Source: JBGSYN01 sp041750975 (GTDB lineage: Bacteria > Pseudomonadota > Alphaproteobacteria > Geminicoccales > Geminicoccaceae). Taken from it: 13,190 bases of DNA. The notes below the pieces were generated by a model. It saw only the letters and a program-made list of their open reading frames with translations. It made no database searches and was not told the DNA's origin. Location of the stretch: positions 1-13,190 of the forward strand of contig JBGSYN010000128.1 in NCBI GenBank assembly GCA_041750975.1, read 5' to 3'. The translations under genes and the position numbers were made by a program. Shown here in pieces: positions 5,468 through 12,303 of the stretch (the first letter of the stretch is position 1; each line of letters opens with the position of its first letter).

Positions 5468-6929
5468 TATCCAACAGGCCCGGGTCGGCCCCAGGCGGCG
5501 GCGTGAAGACGAAGGCACCCCGTTTCAGCACGGCCTCGACGCCCCCGACTTCGGCTAACCGCTGCCGTTGCTCCGCCTTGGCGCGCTGGTCGACAGCCTC
5601 GGGATCGACGATCGTTCGCAGCTTGGCTTCGAGCTCGGCAGCCTTGGCCATGCCGCTGCCGTCTTCGACCAGATCGTGCATCTCGTCCGGATCATCCTTC
5701 AGATTGAACAGCTGAGCCGGCATGCCGACGTGATAGATCAGTTTCCAGTCGCCTTCGCGAACCATGTAGATTGCATTGAGCGAATAGACGGCGTGGTATT
5801 CGGCGAACAAGGTCCGCTCGACCTCTGCACCGCCGATGGCCGGCCAGAGCGATTGTCCCAAAAGCTCCTCGTCGGCAGGCTTCGGCGCGACACCGGCCCC
5901 TTCGACGATGGTCGGGAAGAGATCGACATGGGAGACCAGCTGGTTTCGTGACTGGCCTTCGGGGATGCCGGGGCCGGCCAGGATCAGCGGTACGGCAACA
6001 CTCGGCTCATAGAAGCTCGACTTCCCGAACGTACCCTGATGTCCATACATCTCACCATGATCGCTCGTATAGATGATGCGGGTGTTCTCGAGCAGACCCA
6101 GATCCTCGGCCACATCCAAAACCTTGCCGATCTGCTCGTCGAGATGGGTGACCAGAGCCAGATAGCCGGCGATGACTTTCCGTAGCATGTCGTCGTCATC
6201 GAGGTCCCGATAGCCGGCGATGCGCCTCAGATGCGCAACGGCCGGATGCTCCGGTCGATCTCCGGGCCGATAGCACACCGGCAGTGGCATGGCAGCGACA
6301 GGATAGAGGTCCCAGAGACGTTGCGGCACGCTGAAGGGCGGATGCGCCGTCGGATAGGAGACGAAGAGGCTGAACGGTTCGTCCTTCCGCCTGGCGCGGT
6401 CCTCCAGATACTCGATGCTGTGCCGTGTGACGACGTGATCGAACTCCTGGTAGTTGCTCATGCCCACACCGGACTGTTCGGCGTAGAGCTCCCATTGTCC
6501 CGGATGCACGGGCTCGATGCCGTCGCACCGCAGCAGCATGATGACGCCGCCGATTCCATCCAGAATATGCATCGGCACGATCTCTTGCGAAAAGCCGTTA
6601 TCGTCCTCGCTCGAGCGAAAATGGAGCTTGCCGACCGAGGCCACATGCTGGCCGGCCTCGCGTAGGCGATGCATCCAGCTCTCGACCTGGCCTTGATACA
6701 CCAGTGCATTGTCCCAGCAGCCGGTCTGGTGCGGATAGCGCCCGGTGGCGATGGCCGCACGAGCCGGGCAACAGATCGGGCTCGCTGAATAGGCCCGATC
6801 GAAACGCACGCCGCGCGCCGCCAGCCTGTCCAGATTGGGCGTCCGCGCCAGCGGATGACCATGGCATCCAAGCAGTGCGCGCGTATGATTGTCCGACTGG
6901 AAAAAGATCAGGTTGGCGGCATCGGTCAT
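5457..6929 (-). CDS. Sulfatase (alkaline-phosphatase superfamily) with formylglycine target motif
   Basis: This enzyme hydrolyses a sulfate ester, or possibly a related phospho/phosphonate ester, with formylglycine and a divalent metal. The start at 6929 follows a good ribosome site (GGGAGG, 6937-6942) and gives 490 residues; an ATG at 6959 lies before that site. Family landmarks are all present. The metal-ligand region is QSDNH (Asp13). The motif Cys53-Cys54-Pro55-Ala56-Arg57 in ICCPARAAIATGRYP fits CxPxR, with Cys53 as the residue oxidised by FGE. GKLHF supplies Lys101 and His103, YPTAHPPF supplies His196, TSDHGEMYGHQG supplies Asp290 and His291, and Lys303 follows in FGKS. No signal peptide is seen, which fits cytoplasmic activation by the adjacent FGE. 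The exact substrate (choline sulfate, aryl or carbohydrate sulfate) cannot be told from the sequence. It faces the FGE gene and does not share its promoter. Confidence 0.93.
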   Translation of the reverse strand: MTDAANLIFFQSDNHTRALLGCHGHPLARTPNLDRLAARGVRFDRAYSASPICCPARAAIATGRYPHQTGCWDNALVYQGQVESWMHRLREAGQHVASVGKLHFRSSEDDNGFSQEIVPMHILDGIGGVIMLLRCDGIEPVHPGQWELYAEQSGVGMSNYQEFDHVVTRHSIEYLEDRARRKDEPFSLFVSYPTAHPPFSVPQRLWDLYPVAAMPLPVCYRPGDRPEHPAVAHLRRIAGYRDLDDDDMLRKVIAGYLALVTHLDEQIGKVLDVAEDLGLLENTRIIYTSDHGEMYGHQGTFGKSSFYEPSVAVPLILAGPGIPEGQSRNQLVSHVDLFPTIVEGAGVAPKPADEELLGQSLWPAIGGAEVERTLFAEYHAVYSLNAIYMVREGDWKLIYHVGMPAQLFNLKDDPDEMHDLVEDGSGMAKAAELEAKLRTIVDPEAVDQRAKAEQRQRLAEVGGVEAVLKRGAFVFTPPPGADPGLLDIKR

Positions 6930-6979
6930 CTTGGTTCCTCCCTTGCCTTGCCGGTGCATGCTCCAATAGGCAAATCAGC

Positions 6980-7003
6980 GATTCTTCCATGTCTTGGAAA
7001 ATC
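6980..7003. promoter_or_regulatory. Inverted repeat upstream of the sulfatase gene, operator candidate
   Basis: TTCCA (6985-6989) and TGGAA (6995-6999) are inverted around TGTCT. GATT (6980-6983) and AATC (7000-7003) extend the symmetry, with one extra base on the left arm. The element lies 51-74 bases before the sulfatase start codon, where a regulator could bind. No -35/-10 pair can be assigned with confidence, and no regulator gene is in the window. The rest of 6943-7147 shows no other feature. Confidence 0.3.
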
Positions 7004-7147
7004 CGCTCCGCTTTGAGGCTGTTACCGATACCTGAAGACTAGCCGTAATGCCTAGCGCTTATGGGCAGGCTGGACATCACTCTGCCCTCAACGATCGGTC
7101 CTCAGCCATCGCGCCAACGCGTAGCGCAGGCTCCGTGGGCCGTAGAT

Positions 7148-7291
7148 CTAGGCAATGATCTCGCCGCGCCCCAACATGGCAGGCCGAGATATCGAAGGCT
7201 CCGCCGTCGTAGGCTCCGTCATTGCCGGCTCGGTCATTGCGGGCTGGGCAGCATGAGGCTGGGGGACGGCAGACAGGTGCTGATCGAACCG
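7148..7291 (-). pseudogene. In-frame 3' extension of phaZ beyond its TAG stop (47 codons plus a second TAG)
   Basis: Directly after the phaZ stop (7292-7294) the same frame stays open for 47 codons to a second TAG at 7148-7150. The encoded tail begins RFDQHLSAVPQPHAAQP and continues with the pentapeptides AMTEP, AMTEP, TTAEP and SISRP. It then ends in a short segment with Gly, Arg and two Ile. A Pro/Thr/Glu-rich repeat tail with one frame kept open looks like former or conditional coding sequence. It could be the severed C-terminus of a longer depolymerase, a readthrough product, or chance. PhaZ is complete without it: all catalytic residues precede the first stop and the length fits the family. 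Confidence 0.45.
7184..7258. repeat. Degenerate 15-bp tandem repeat, about five units
   Basis: Units begin at 7184, 7199, 7214, 7229 and 7244, each 15 bases long. The two central units, CTCCGTCATTGCCGG and CTCGGTCATTGCGGG, differ at two positions, and the outer units are more diverged. Because the period is a multiple of three, the minus-strand frame continuous with phaZ translates as five-residue units ending in Pro, apart from a phase shift. Other frames are also repetitive, so the repeat alone does not prove coding. Confidence 0.65.
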
Positions 7292-8551
7292 CTAGTGCAC
7301 CGAGACACCGGCCTGGCGGCGGAAGCGGGTGGTGCGGATCATCTCCCGGATCCTGGGCTGGATTTCGGTGCGCCAGCGGGTGCCGTTGAAAACGCCGTAA
7401 TGGCCGACATTGGGCTGGACATAGTGATAGCGGAATTCGGGCGGGATGTTCGAGCACAGATCCTGGGCGGCCTCGGTCTGGCCGAGGCCGCAGATGTCGT
7501 CCTTCTCGCCCTCGATCGTCATCAAGACGACATCGCGGATAGCCCTGAGGTCGACCGGATCGCCTCGATGGGTCATCAGGCCGTCCGGCAGCGAATGGCG
7601 CTGGAAGACTTCCTCGACCGTCTGCAGGAAGAATTCGGCCGGAAGATCCATCACCGCCAGATATTCGTCGTAGAATTTTCGATGTTGCGCGACCGGATCG
7701 CAATCGCCCTGCACCAGATGGTCGAACAGCGAGCGATGGGCGCTGATATGGCGGTCCAGATTCATCTGCATGAAACCGCTGAGCTGGACGAAACCCGGAT
7801 AGACGAGGCGCATGAAGCCCGGATTGCCGAACGGCACGCGCGAGATGACATTGTTCTCGAACCAGGATATCGCCCGCGACTTGGCGAGCTCGTTGACGGC
7901 CGTGGGATTGCGCCTGGTGTCGATCGGCCCGCCCATCAAGGTCAGGGATGCCGGGCGGAACCGCTCCTCACGGTAGGACATCAGGGCTGTTGCCGCCAGC
8001 ACCGGCACGGCGGGCTGGCACACCGCGATGACATGAGTGTCGGTGCCGACGAAACGGATCATGCGAGTGACGTGATCGATGAAATCGTCGAGATCGAAGT
8101 CGCCCATGGCGACCGGGATCTGGCGGGCATCGCGCCAGTCGGTGATGTAGACATTGTGCTCCGGCAGCATCGCCTGGACGGTGCCACGCAGCAATGTCGC
8201 GTAATGGCCGGACATAGGGGCCACGATCAGGACCTTCGGATCGTAGCGCTTGCCGCACACGGTCTCGTCGCGATCGAAATGGACCAGATCGCAGAACGGG
8301 CTCTGCCAGACGATCTGCTCGGCTATCGGCACGTCGAGGCTGTGGATGCTCGTGCTCGGAATGCCCCATTCCGGCCTGTCATAGCGTTTGGTGACCGATT
8401 CGAAAACCTCGCAGGAGGCGGCGACCATCTTGCCCATCTGCGTGTAACTTAAGGGATTGAATGGCTGCTGCAGCATACCGCGACATAGGCGGCTTTGCGC
8501 GCGAAGCGGCGACAGGAGAGCGTGTGCGAACTCGTATGTATGATATTGCAT
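7292..8551 (-). CDS. phaZ: Intracellular polyhydroxyalkanoate depolymerase PhaZ
   Basis: This enzyme mobilises stored polyhydroxybutyrate by thiolytic or hydrolytic cleavage at the granule surface, inside the cell. It has 419 residues, the normal length for the PhaZ family of alphaproteobacteria and Cupriavidus. The N-terminus (YEFAHALLSPLRAQSR, then NPLSYTQMG and ASCEVFE) matches the family, which supports the ATG at 8551 although the best ribosome site (GAGGAA, 8568-8573) is 16 bases away. The fold is alpha/beta hydrolase. The nucleophile is a cysteine, Cys178 in AVCQPAVP, as in PhaZa1 rather than a lipase Ser. The acid is Asp351 or Asp352 in EGEKDDICGLGQT, and the base is His384 in NVGHYGVFNG. 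There is no signal peptide. No PHA synthase or phasin is nearby, so it is regulated alone. The frame continues beyond the stop as a repetitive tail. Confidence 0.95.
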   Translation of the reverse strand: MQYHTYEFAHALLSPLRAQSRLCRGMLQQPFNPLSYTQMGKMVAASCEVFESVTKRYDRPEWGIPSTSIHSLDVPIAEQIVWQSPFCDLVHFDRDETVCGKRYDPKVLIVAPMSGHYATLLRGTVQAMLPEHNVYITDWRDARQIPVAMGDFDLDDFIDHVTRMIRFVGTDTHVIAVCQPAVPVLAATALMSYREERFRPASLTLMGGPIDTRRNPTAVNELAKSRAISWFENNVISRVPFGNPGFMRLVYPGFVQLSGFMQMNLDRHISAHRSLFDHLVQGDCDPVAQHRKFYDEYLAVMDLPAEFFLQTVEEVFQRHSLPDGLMTHRGDPVDLRAIRDVVLMTIEGEKDDICGLGQTEAAQDLCSNIPPEFRYHYVQPNVGHYGVFNGTRWRTEIQPRIREMIRTTRFRRQAGVSVH

Positions 8552-8607
8552 CGGCAGCCGAATTCAGTTCCTCAAAGGCGCCGCCAGCGATTTGCCTGAC
8601 GACTTGA

Positions 8608-8629
8608 TGCAGTGCAGCATAAGCAGCAC
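8608..8629. promoter_or_regulatory. TGC-rich region upstream of phaZ, possible PhaR-type site
   Basis: On the minus strand this stretch reads as closely spaced TGC units (GTGCTGCTTATGCTGCACTG), 57-78 bases before the phaZ ATG. PhaR-type regulators of PHA metabolism in alphaproteobacteria such as Paracoccus and Rhodobacter bind TGC-rich or CTGC/GCAG sequences near phasin and synthase genes. The match is loose. The AT-rich block at 8646-8674, further upstream, is where a promoter could lie. Confidence 0.22.
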
Positions 8630-8700
8630 CATTCGTCCAGCATGACTGTAAAGTCTTTAATTAAGGTTACTTTATCGTTCCGAGTGGAAGCCTGTCCGGC

Positions 8701-8958
8701 TCAGAGAACTTTGATCAGGACCGCCAACACGCCGACGATCGCCACCGACATACCGCCCATTTTGATCGTGAGCCTCTGCTCAAACATTTGCAGAGCGAGA
8801 TACAGATCACCCTTGGTGACGAGGTCGGTGGCAAAGGTCTCCGCAAGAACCGCAGCCATATCGCCCGCCTGCTTTGATCCGAAGCCCGCTGCCTCGAGTT
8901 TTCGGGCCAATGCCAAGGTGTCGAATGGAACTGCGGCCATGTCCTCGTCCGTCGCCAT
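8701..8958 (-). CDS. Small tail-anchored coiled-coil protein, DUF1640/CCDC90-like
   Basis: This is an 85-residue protein. The N-terminal part VPFDTLALARKLEAAGFGSKQAG is amphipathic and resembles the start of DUF1640 (CCDC90-like) proteins. It is followed by a helical segment with DLVTKGDLYLALQMFEQRL and a single C-terminal membrane helix, GGMSVAIVGVLAVLIKVL. The topology is therefore a cytoplasmic helical stalk with a C-terminal anchor. Bacterial members are common, short and of unknown function; the mitochondrial relative MCUR1/CCDC90A is linked to the inner membrane, but that role should not be carried over. It lies 63 bases after the sugar permease gene and 149 bases before phaZ, all on the minus strand, and may be transcribed separately. 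No strong ribosome site precedes the ATG. Confidence 0.65.
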   Translation of the reverse strand: MATDEDMAAVPFDTLALARKLEAAGFGSKQAGDMAAVLAETFATDLVTKGDLYLALQMFEQRLTIKMGGMSVAIVGVLAVLIKVL

Positions 8959-9021
8959 GTGGTGGATGCACGACCCACCGATACAAAGATGATGTAACGG
9001 GCAAATAGTTGCAAGCCGCCA

Positions 9022-9867
9022 TCATTTGATCGCGCCAAGTGAGAGGCCGCGTACGAGATAGCGCTGTAGCCAGGCGAAGATGATGGCGACGGGCACCGTC
9101 GCCAGCAGGGTCGCCGCCATGACCTGCTCCCAATTGACCCGGTAGGCCGCAGCGACCAGCGAGTAGATCTTGATGGTCAGGGTATAGCTGTCCTGGCTGC
9201 GCAGGAGGGTCAGCGCCAGGACGAATTCGTTCCAGGTATTGACGAAGGTGAGGATGGCGGTGACGGCGACGGCGGGCGTCGCCAAGGGCAGAAAGACGGT
9301 GCGCAGGCTTTGGAACCAGGTGGCCCCGTCGATCCAGGCGGCTTCCTCGAGTTCCTTCGGGATCGTCGCGAAATAGCTCTGCAACATCCAGGTGGCGAAC
9401 GCCATGTTGAAGGCGGCATAGGCGAGGATCAGGCTCCAGTGCCGATCGACCAGACCAAGCGCCGCCATCATCCGGAAGATCCCGATCAGGAGCACGATGG
9501 GCGAGAGCATCTGCGTGATCAGCAGGAACTGCCGGTAGCCGGATTGGCCGCGAAAGCGGTAGCGCGCCATCGCATAGCCCGCCGGAATGGCCACCAGCAG
9601 GCAGAGCAGGACCGAACTGCCGCTGATGATGAGACTGTTGGCGAGGGCCAGGCCGAAACCCGTCGCCGACCACATGTCGACGAAATTCATCAGCCGCGGC
9701 TGATCGGGAATCCAGGCCGGATCGAAGACGAAGATCTCCTCCGGCGGTTTCAGCGCCGTCGAGAGCATCACCGCGAAGGGGAAAAGAATGACGACGACGA
9801 GCGGCGCCAGCAACAGCCAATAAAGCAGGCTTTTCCGCCATTTCCCCATCCCATTTGATCCGGTCAT
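9022..9867 (-). CDS. Sugar ABC transporter permease, CUT1 family (MalG-like)
   Basis: This inner-membrane permease of a carbohydrate importer has 281 residues and six predicted helices. The start at 9867 overlaps the upstream permease stop as ATGA and is preceded by AAGGAGG (9878-9884); the open frame further upstream to 10311 is a shadow of the neighbouring gene. The N-terminus has LLYWLLLAPLVVVILFPF as helix 1, then LSTALKPPEEIF, a hallmark of MalG-type subunits. The ATPase-contact loop is ELEEAAWIDGATWFQSLRTV, followed by FLPLATPAVAV. The C-terminus ends in LVRGLSLGAIK, typical of MalG/UgpE-like permeases (the consensus end is G.t.GavK). It works with the adjacent MalF-like permease and binding protein. 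The substrate is unknown. It is the last gene of the operon; no ATPase follows. Confidence 0.92.
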   Translation of the reverse strand: MTGSNGMGKWRKSLLYWLLLAPLVVVILFPFAVMLSTALKPPEEIFVFDPAWIPDQPRLMNFVDMWSATGFGLALANSLIISGSSVLLCLLVAIPAGYAMARYRFRGQSGYRQFLLITQMLSPIVLLIGIFRMMAALGLVDRHWSLILAYAAFNMAFATWMLQSYFATIPKELEEAAWIDGATWFQSLRTVFLPLATPAVAVTAILTFVNTWNEFVLALTLLRSQDSYTLTIKIYSLVAAAYRVNWEQVMAATLLATVPVAIIFAWLQRYLVRGLSLGAIK

Positions 9868-10751
9868 TGGGCAGCGGCCTCCTTGCTCTCGCGCATCGCC
9901 ATGCGGGCATAGATGATGGTGAAAACGAGCAGCACGGCGAACATCACGAGCGACATCGCCGAGGCATCGCCGATCCGGCCGTAGCGGAAGGCGAGCTTGT
10001 AGAGGTAGGTCACGAGGATATCCGTCGAATTGGCGGGATCGCCCTGGGTCAACACCCAGATGATCGGGAACGAGTTGAAGACATGGATGATGTTGAGGAC
10101 GAGGGCGATGTTGATGAAGGGTCGCATCAAAGGCAGCGTCAGATTGATGAATCGTTGCCACGGGCCGGCGCCGTCGATCCGCGCCGCCTCGTAGATGTCG
10201 CCGGGCAGGGATGAGAGGCCGCCGAGAAAGACCGTCGTCGTAAAGGGGATCGACACCAGAATGCCGATCAGAATCTCGATCGGAAAGGCCAGGGTCGCGG
10301 TCGCCAGCCATTCGATCGATTGACCGATCAGCCCAAGGTCCTTCAAGACCTCGTTCAGCATGCCGTACTGGCCGTTCAGGGTCCAGCGCCAGACGATCGA
10401 CGTCATGGTCAGTGAGACCGCCCAGGGCAGCATGATGATGACGCGGAGGATGCCGCGGCCGTGGAAATCATCGTTGAGCATGATGGCGATCGGCAGCGAC
10501 AGCAGCAGCGTGCCGCCGACGACCCCACCGGTCCAGACGAAGGTCCGCCGCAAGGAGCCCCAGAAGATCGGATCGGCAATCAGCGTTTCGAAATTGGCGA
10601 CGCCGACAAAGTCCCGAAGCTTGCCGAAACGGTTGACCTCATGGGTTGCCGCCATGACGACATCGTAGATCGGATAGCCGATGATCCAGATGGCGAGCGC
10701 CAGGCTCGGCAGGATCATCGCCCAGGCCAGACGGAACTGCGTGCCGTTCAT
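9864..10751 (-). CDS. Sugar ABC transporter permease, CUT1 family (MalF/UgpA-like)
   Basis: This is the partner permease of the same carbohydrate importer, 295 residues with six predicted helices. Helix 1 is AWAMILPSLALAIWIIGYP, near the N-terminus as in UgpA-like subunits that lack the large MalF periplasmic domain. The EAA loop is IYEAARIDGAGPWQRFINL, followed by TLPLMRP. The last helix ends in a short charged tail, RESKEAAAQ. The ATG at 10751 has no Shine-Dalgarno sequence immediately upstream; instead a 17-base tandem duplication ends two bases before it, so initiation may be weak. It lies 77 bases downstream of the binding-protein gene with a hairpin in between, and it overlaps the MalG-like gene by four bases. 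Family assignment is firm; the substrate is not known. Confidence 0.92.
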   Translation of the reverse strand: MNGTQFRLAWAMILPSLALAIWIIGYPIYDVVMAATHEVNRFGKLRDFVGVANFETLIADPIFWGSLRRTFVWTGGVVGGTLLLSLPIAIMLNDDFHGRGILRVIIMLPWAVSLTMTSIVWRWTLNGQYGMLNEVLKDLGLIGQSIEWLATATLAFPIEILIGILVSIPFTTTVFLGGLSSLPGDIYEAARIDGAGPWQRFINLTLPLMRPFINIALVLNIIHVFNSFPIIWVLTQGDPANSTDILVTYLYKLAFRYGRIGDASAMSLVMFAVLLVFTIIYARMAMRESKEAAAQ

Positions 10752-10753
10752 GC

Positions 10754-10787
10754 CGATGTCAGTTGCGGCCCGATGTCAGTTGCGGCG
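10754..10787. repeat. 17-bp tandem duplication just upstream of the MalF-like start codon
   Basis: CGATGTCAGTTGCGGC plus one base occurs at 10754-10770 and again at 10771-10787, 16 of 17 bases identical. The copy nearest the gene ends two bases before the ATG and occupies the place where a ribosome site is normally found. It looks like a recent slippage duplication that moved the start codon away from the former leader. Confidence 0.75.
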
Positions 10788-10791
10788 AGGA

Positions 10792-10816
10792 CCGGAGGCA
10801 CCCGAGGTGCCTCCGG
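10792..10816 (-). promoter_or_regulatory. Strong hairpin between binding-protein and permease genes
   Basis: Bases 10792-10802 and 10806-10816 form a perfect 11-bp GC-rich stem with a three-base loop, 12 bases after the stop codon of the binding-protein gene. No T-run follows. In many ABC operons, such as malE-malF, a stem-loop at this position protects the upstream message and limits readthrough, so the binding protein is made in excess of the permeases. The structure is seen; that role here is inferred by analogy. Confidence 0.65.
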
Positions 10817-10828
10817 CAAAGGATCACG

Positions 10829-12079
10829 CTATTTCAAGATCCCATTGATCTTGTCCGCGGCAGCGGCAAGCGTCGGCTCGACCTCGCCTTCGCCCAGATA
10901 GATCGTCTGCAGCGCACTCTTCGTCGTATCCGCCATTTCCTGCCAGTTAGGCACCAAGGGCGCGAATTGGGCGTAGGGCAGGAGGTCGGTGAAGGCCTTC
11001 AGCTGCGGATCGTCGGCAAAGTGAGGATCGGCCGCAACGGATTTGAAGACAGGCAGAAAGCCTTCCTTGAGGGTGAACTCGGTGCGCCACTTATCGGAGA
11101 ACGCCGCTTCCTCGAGAAACATCCACGCCTCGTCCTTGACCTCGCTGTCGGCAAAAATGACGATGCTGTCAGTGACGCCATAGGTCGCCTTTTGCGTGCC
11201 TTCGGGAATACCGGCGATGCCATAATTGAGATCCGGCGCCTCCTCGGCGAGCTGCCCGCGCATCCAGGGGCCGGAAAGGATCATCCCGACCCGACCCTGC
11301 TTGAAGAGGGCCTCGATATCTTCGCGATCGGCGCTGGTGACACCAGGCTGGGTCAGGCCGCTATCGATCAAGTCCTTGTAGGTCTGCGTTGCGGCCACGG
11401 CTTCGGGGCTGGCGATCCCGCTTTCGCCGTCCTCGGTGAAGATCTCGCCGCCATGAGTCCAGAGCGAATAATACCAATAGGCATCCGCCTCGGTCTCGCC
11501 TGCACCCTGTAGGCCGAAGCCGTAGTAATCGTCGCCGAGCGCATCGATCTTTTCGGCCGCGGCCTTGAGCTCGTCCCAGGTCGCCGGAGGCTCGGCGATG
11601 CCAGCCTGCTCGAGCAAATCCTCATTGTAGTACATGGCGCGCGCCGAGGCCGCCACCGGCAGGCCGTAGACCTCGCCATCGATCGTCGAGGGATCCATGA
11701 AAACCTCGATGAAGCGATCCTTGAACTCGGGGGTGATGTAGTCGTCCATGGATGCGACGACGTCGTTCTCGACGAAATCGACCAGCCATCTCGTGCCGAT
11801 GATCGAGATATCCGGCGCAGTCCCACCGGCGACGTCGGTGACGAGACGCTGTTGCAGCGAACCCCAGGGGACGTCCTCGATGACGATATCGATGTCCGGA
11901 TGGGCGGCCTCGAAATCCGCGGCCATGCCTTCGAAGATGGTCGCCGTCTGATCGCTATAGTGCGAGGCGATGACCCGGATTTCGGTTTGAGCTTGAGCCG
12001 AACCGGCCAGGGCAACGGCCCCGAGTGCAATCGCTCCCATTGTGGCGCATGAGCATAATAGTGCCGCTTTTCTTGGCAT
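10829..12079 (-). CDS. Sugar ABC transporter substrate-binding protein, CUT1 family
   Basis: This periplasmic solute-binding protein of 416 residues captures the substrate for the two downstream permeases. The start at 12079 is supported by AGGAGGT (12086-12092) seven bases upstream. A signal peptide is clear: basic MPRK, the hydrophobic run GAIALGAVALAGSAQA, and cleavage predicted after Ala30 (AQA). There is a Cys in the leader but no lipobox at the cleavage site, so the protein is probably soluble. The mature part follows the MalE-like pattern: EIRVIASHYSDQTATIFEGM, FEAAHPDIDIVIE, GGTAPDISIIGTRWL, and a hinge/ligand region with MYYNEDLLEQAGI and PATWDELKAAAEKI. KQGRVGMILSGPWMRGQL and a C-terminal helix follow. 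It is first in the operon, ahead of a hairpin that should raise its level relative to the permeases. The ligand (a sugar or glycoside) cannot be read from the sequence. Confidence 0.94.
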   Translation of the reverse strand: MPRKAALLCSCATMGAIALGAVALAGSAQAQTEIRVIASHYSDQTATIFEGMAADFEAAHPDIDIVIEDVPWGSLQQRLVTDVAGGTAPDISIIGTRWLVDFVENDVVASMDDYITPEFKDRFIEVFMDPSTIDGEVYGLPVAASARAMYYNEDLLEQAGIAEPPATWDELKAAAEKIDALGDDYYGFGLQGAGETEADAYWYYSLWTHGGEIFTEDGESGIASPEAVAATQTYKDLIDSGLTQPGVTSADREDIEALFKQGRVGMILSGPWMRGQLAEEAPDLNYGIAGIPEGTQKATYGVTDSIVIFADSEVKDEAWMFLEEAAFSDKWRTEFTLKEGFLPVFKSVAADPHFADDPQLKAFTDLLPYAQFAPLVPNWQEMADTTKSALQTIYLGEGEVEPTLAAAADKINGILK

Positions 12080-12156
12080 CAGCGGACCTCCTGTTCGTTG
12101 TGGTGTGCCTGCCGCCTATATCAGCCGGCCTCGAGACCTTCCGCAAGCACGAACCG

Positions 12157-12164
12157 TACCGGTA
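12157..12164. promoter_or_regulatory. Palindrome TACCGGTA upstream of the binding-protein gene, operator candidate
   Basis: The perfect palindrome TACCGGTA lies 78-85 bases before the start codon, with AACC on the left and GGTT on the right, displaced by one base from exact symmetry. LacI-family regulators of sugar operons favour palindromes with a central CG, so this could be an operator. No regulator gene is visible in the window. Confidence 0.25.
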
Positions 12165-12201
12165 TCTGGTTTTGGTTTGTCAGGCTTCTCTGAATCAATC
12201 C

Positions 12202-12228
12202 GAAGGACGTGCTTTCGCGCGTCCCTTC
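12202..12228 (-). promoter_or_regulatory. Hairpin with GAAA tetraloop in the binding-protein gene leader
   Basis: Read on the minus strand, the 27 bases fold into a 10-bp stem with one bulged G, one C/A mismatch and a GAAA tetraloop. It lies 123-149 bases before the start codon of the binding-protein gene. GNRA loops are common in folded RNA, so a structured leader is possible, but no known riboswitch is recognised. No T-run follows, so termination is unlikely. Confidence 0.3.
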
Positions 12229-12303
12229 TGCGCATCCTCGGCTGAAAGCTTTAGCACCACAAGACGACGGCTAGAAAAGATTGGAAAGCCTTCTCGAAGA
12301 AAA

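Noticed and set aside
7052..7060. CTAGCGCTT repeated from the sulfatase 3' end (5457-5465)
   Set aside because: Nine shared bases with a palindromic AGCGCT core is within chance, and no further similarity extends on either side.
7061..8452. 463-codon plus-strand open frame opposite phaZ
   Set aside because: It lies antisense to a fully recognisable depolymerase; its translation is rich in Arg, His, Asp and Ala with no domain, as expected for a shadow frame in high-GC DNA.
9868..10311. 148-codon N-terminal extension of the MalG-like permease
   Set aside because: It overlaps the MalF-like gene in another frame; the ATGA overlap and AAGGAGG site fix the start at 9867.
10763..11512. 249-codon plus-strand frame opposite the binding-protein gene
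   Set aside because: It is antisense to an unambiguous binding protein and contains no recognisable domain.
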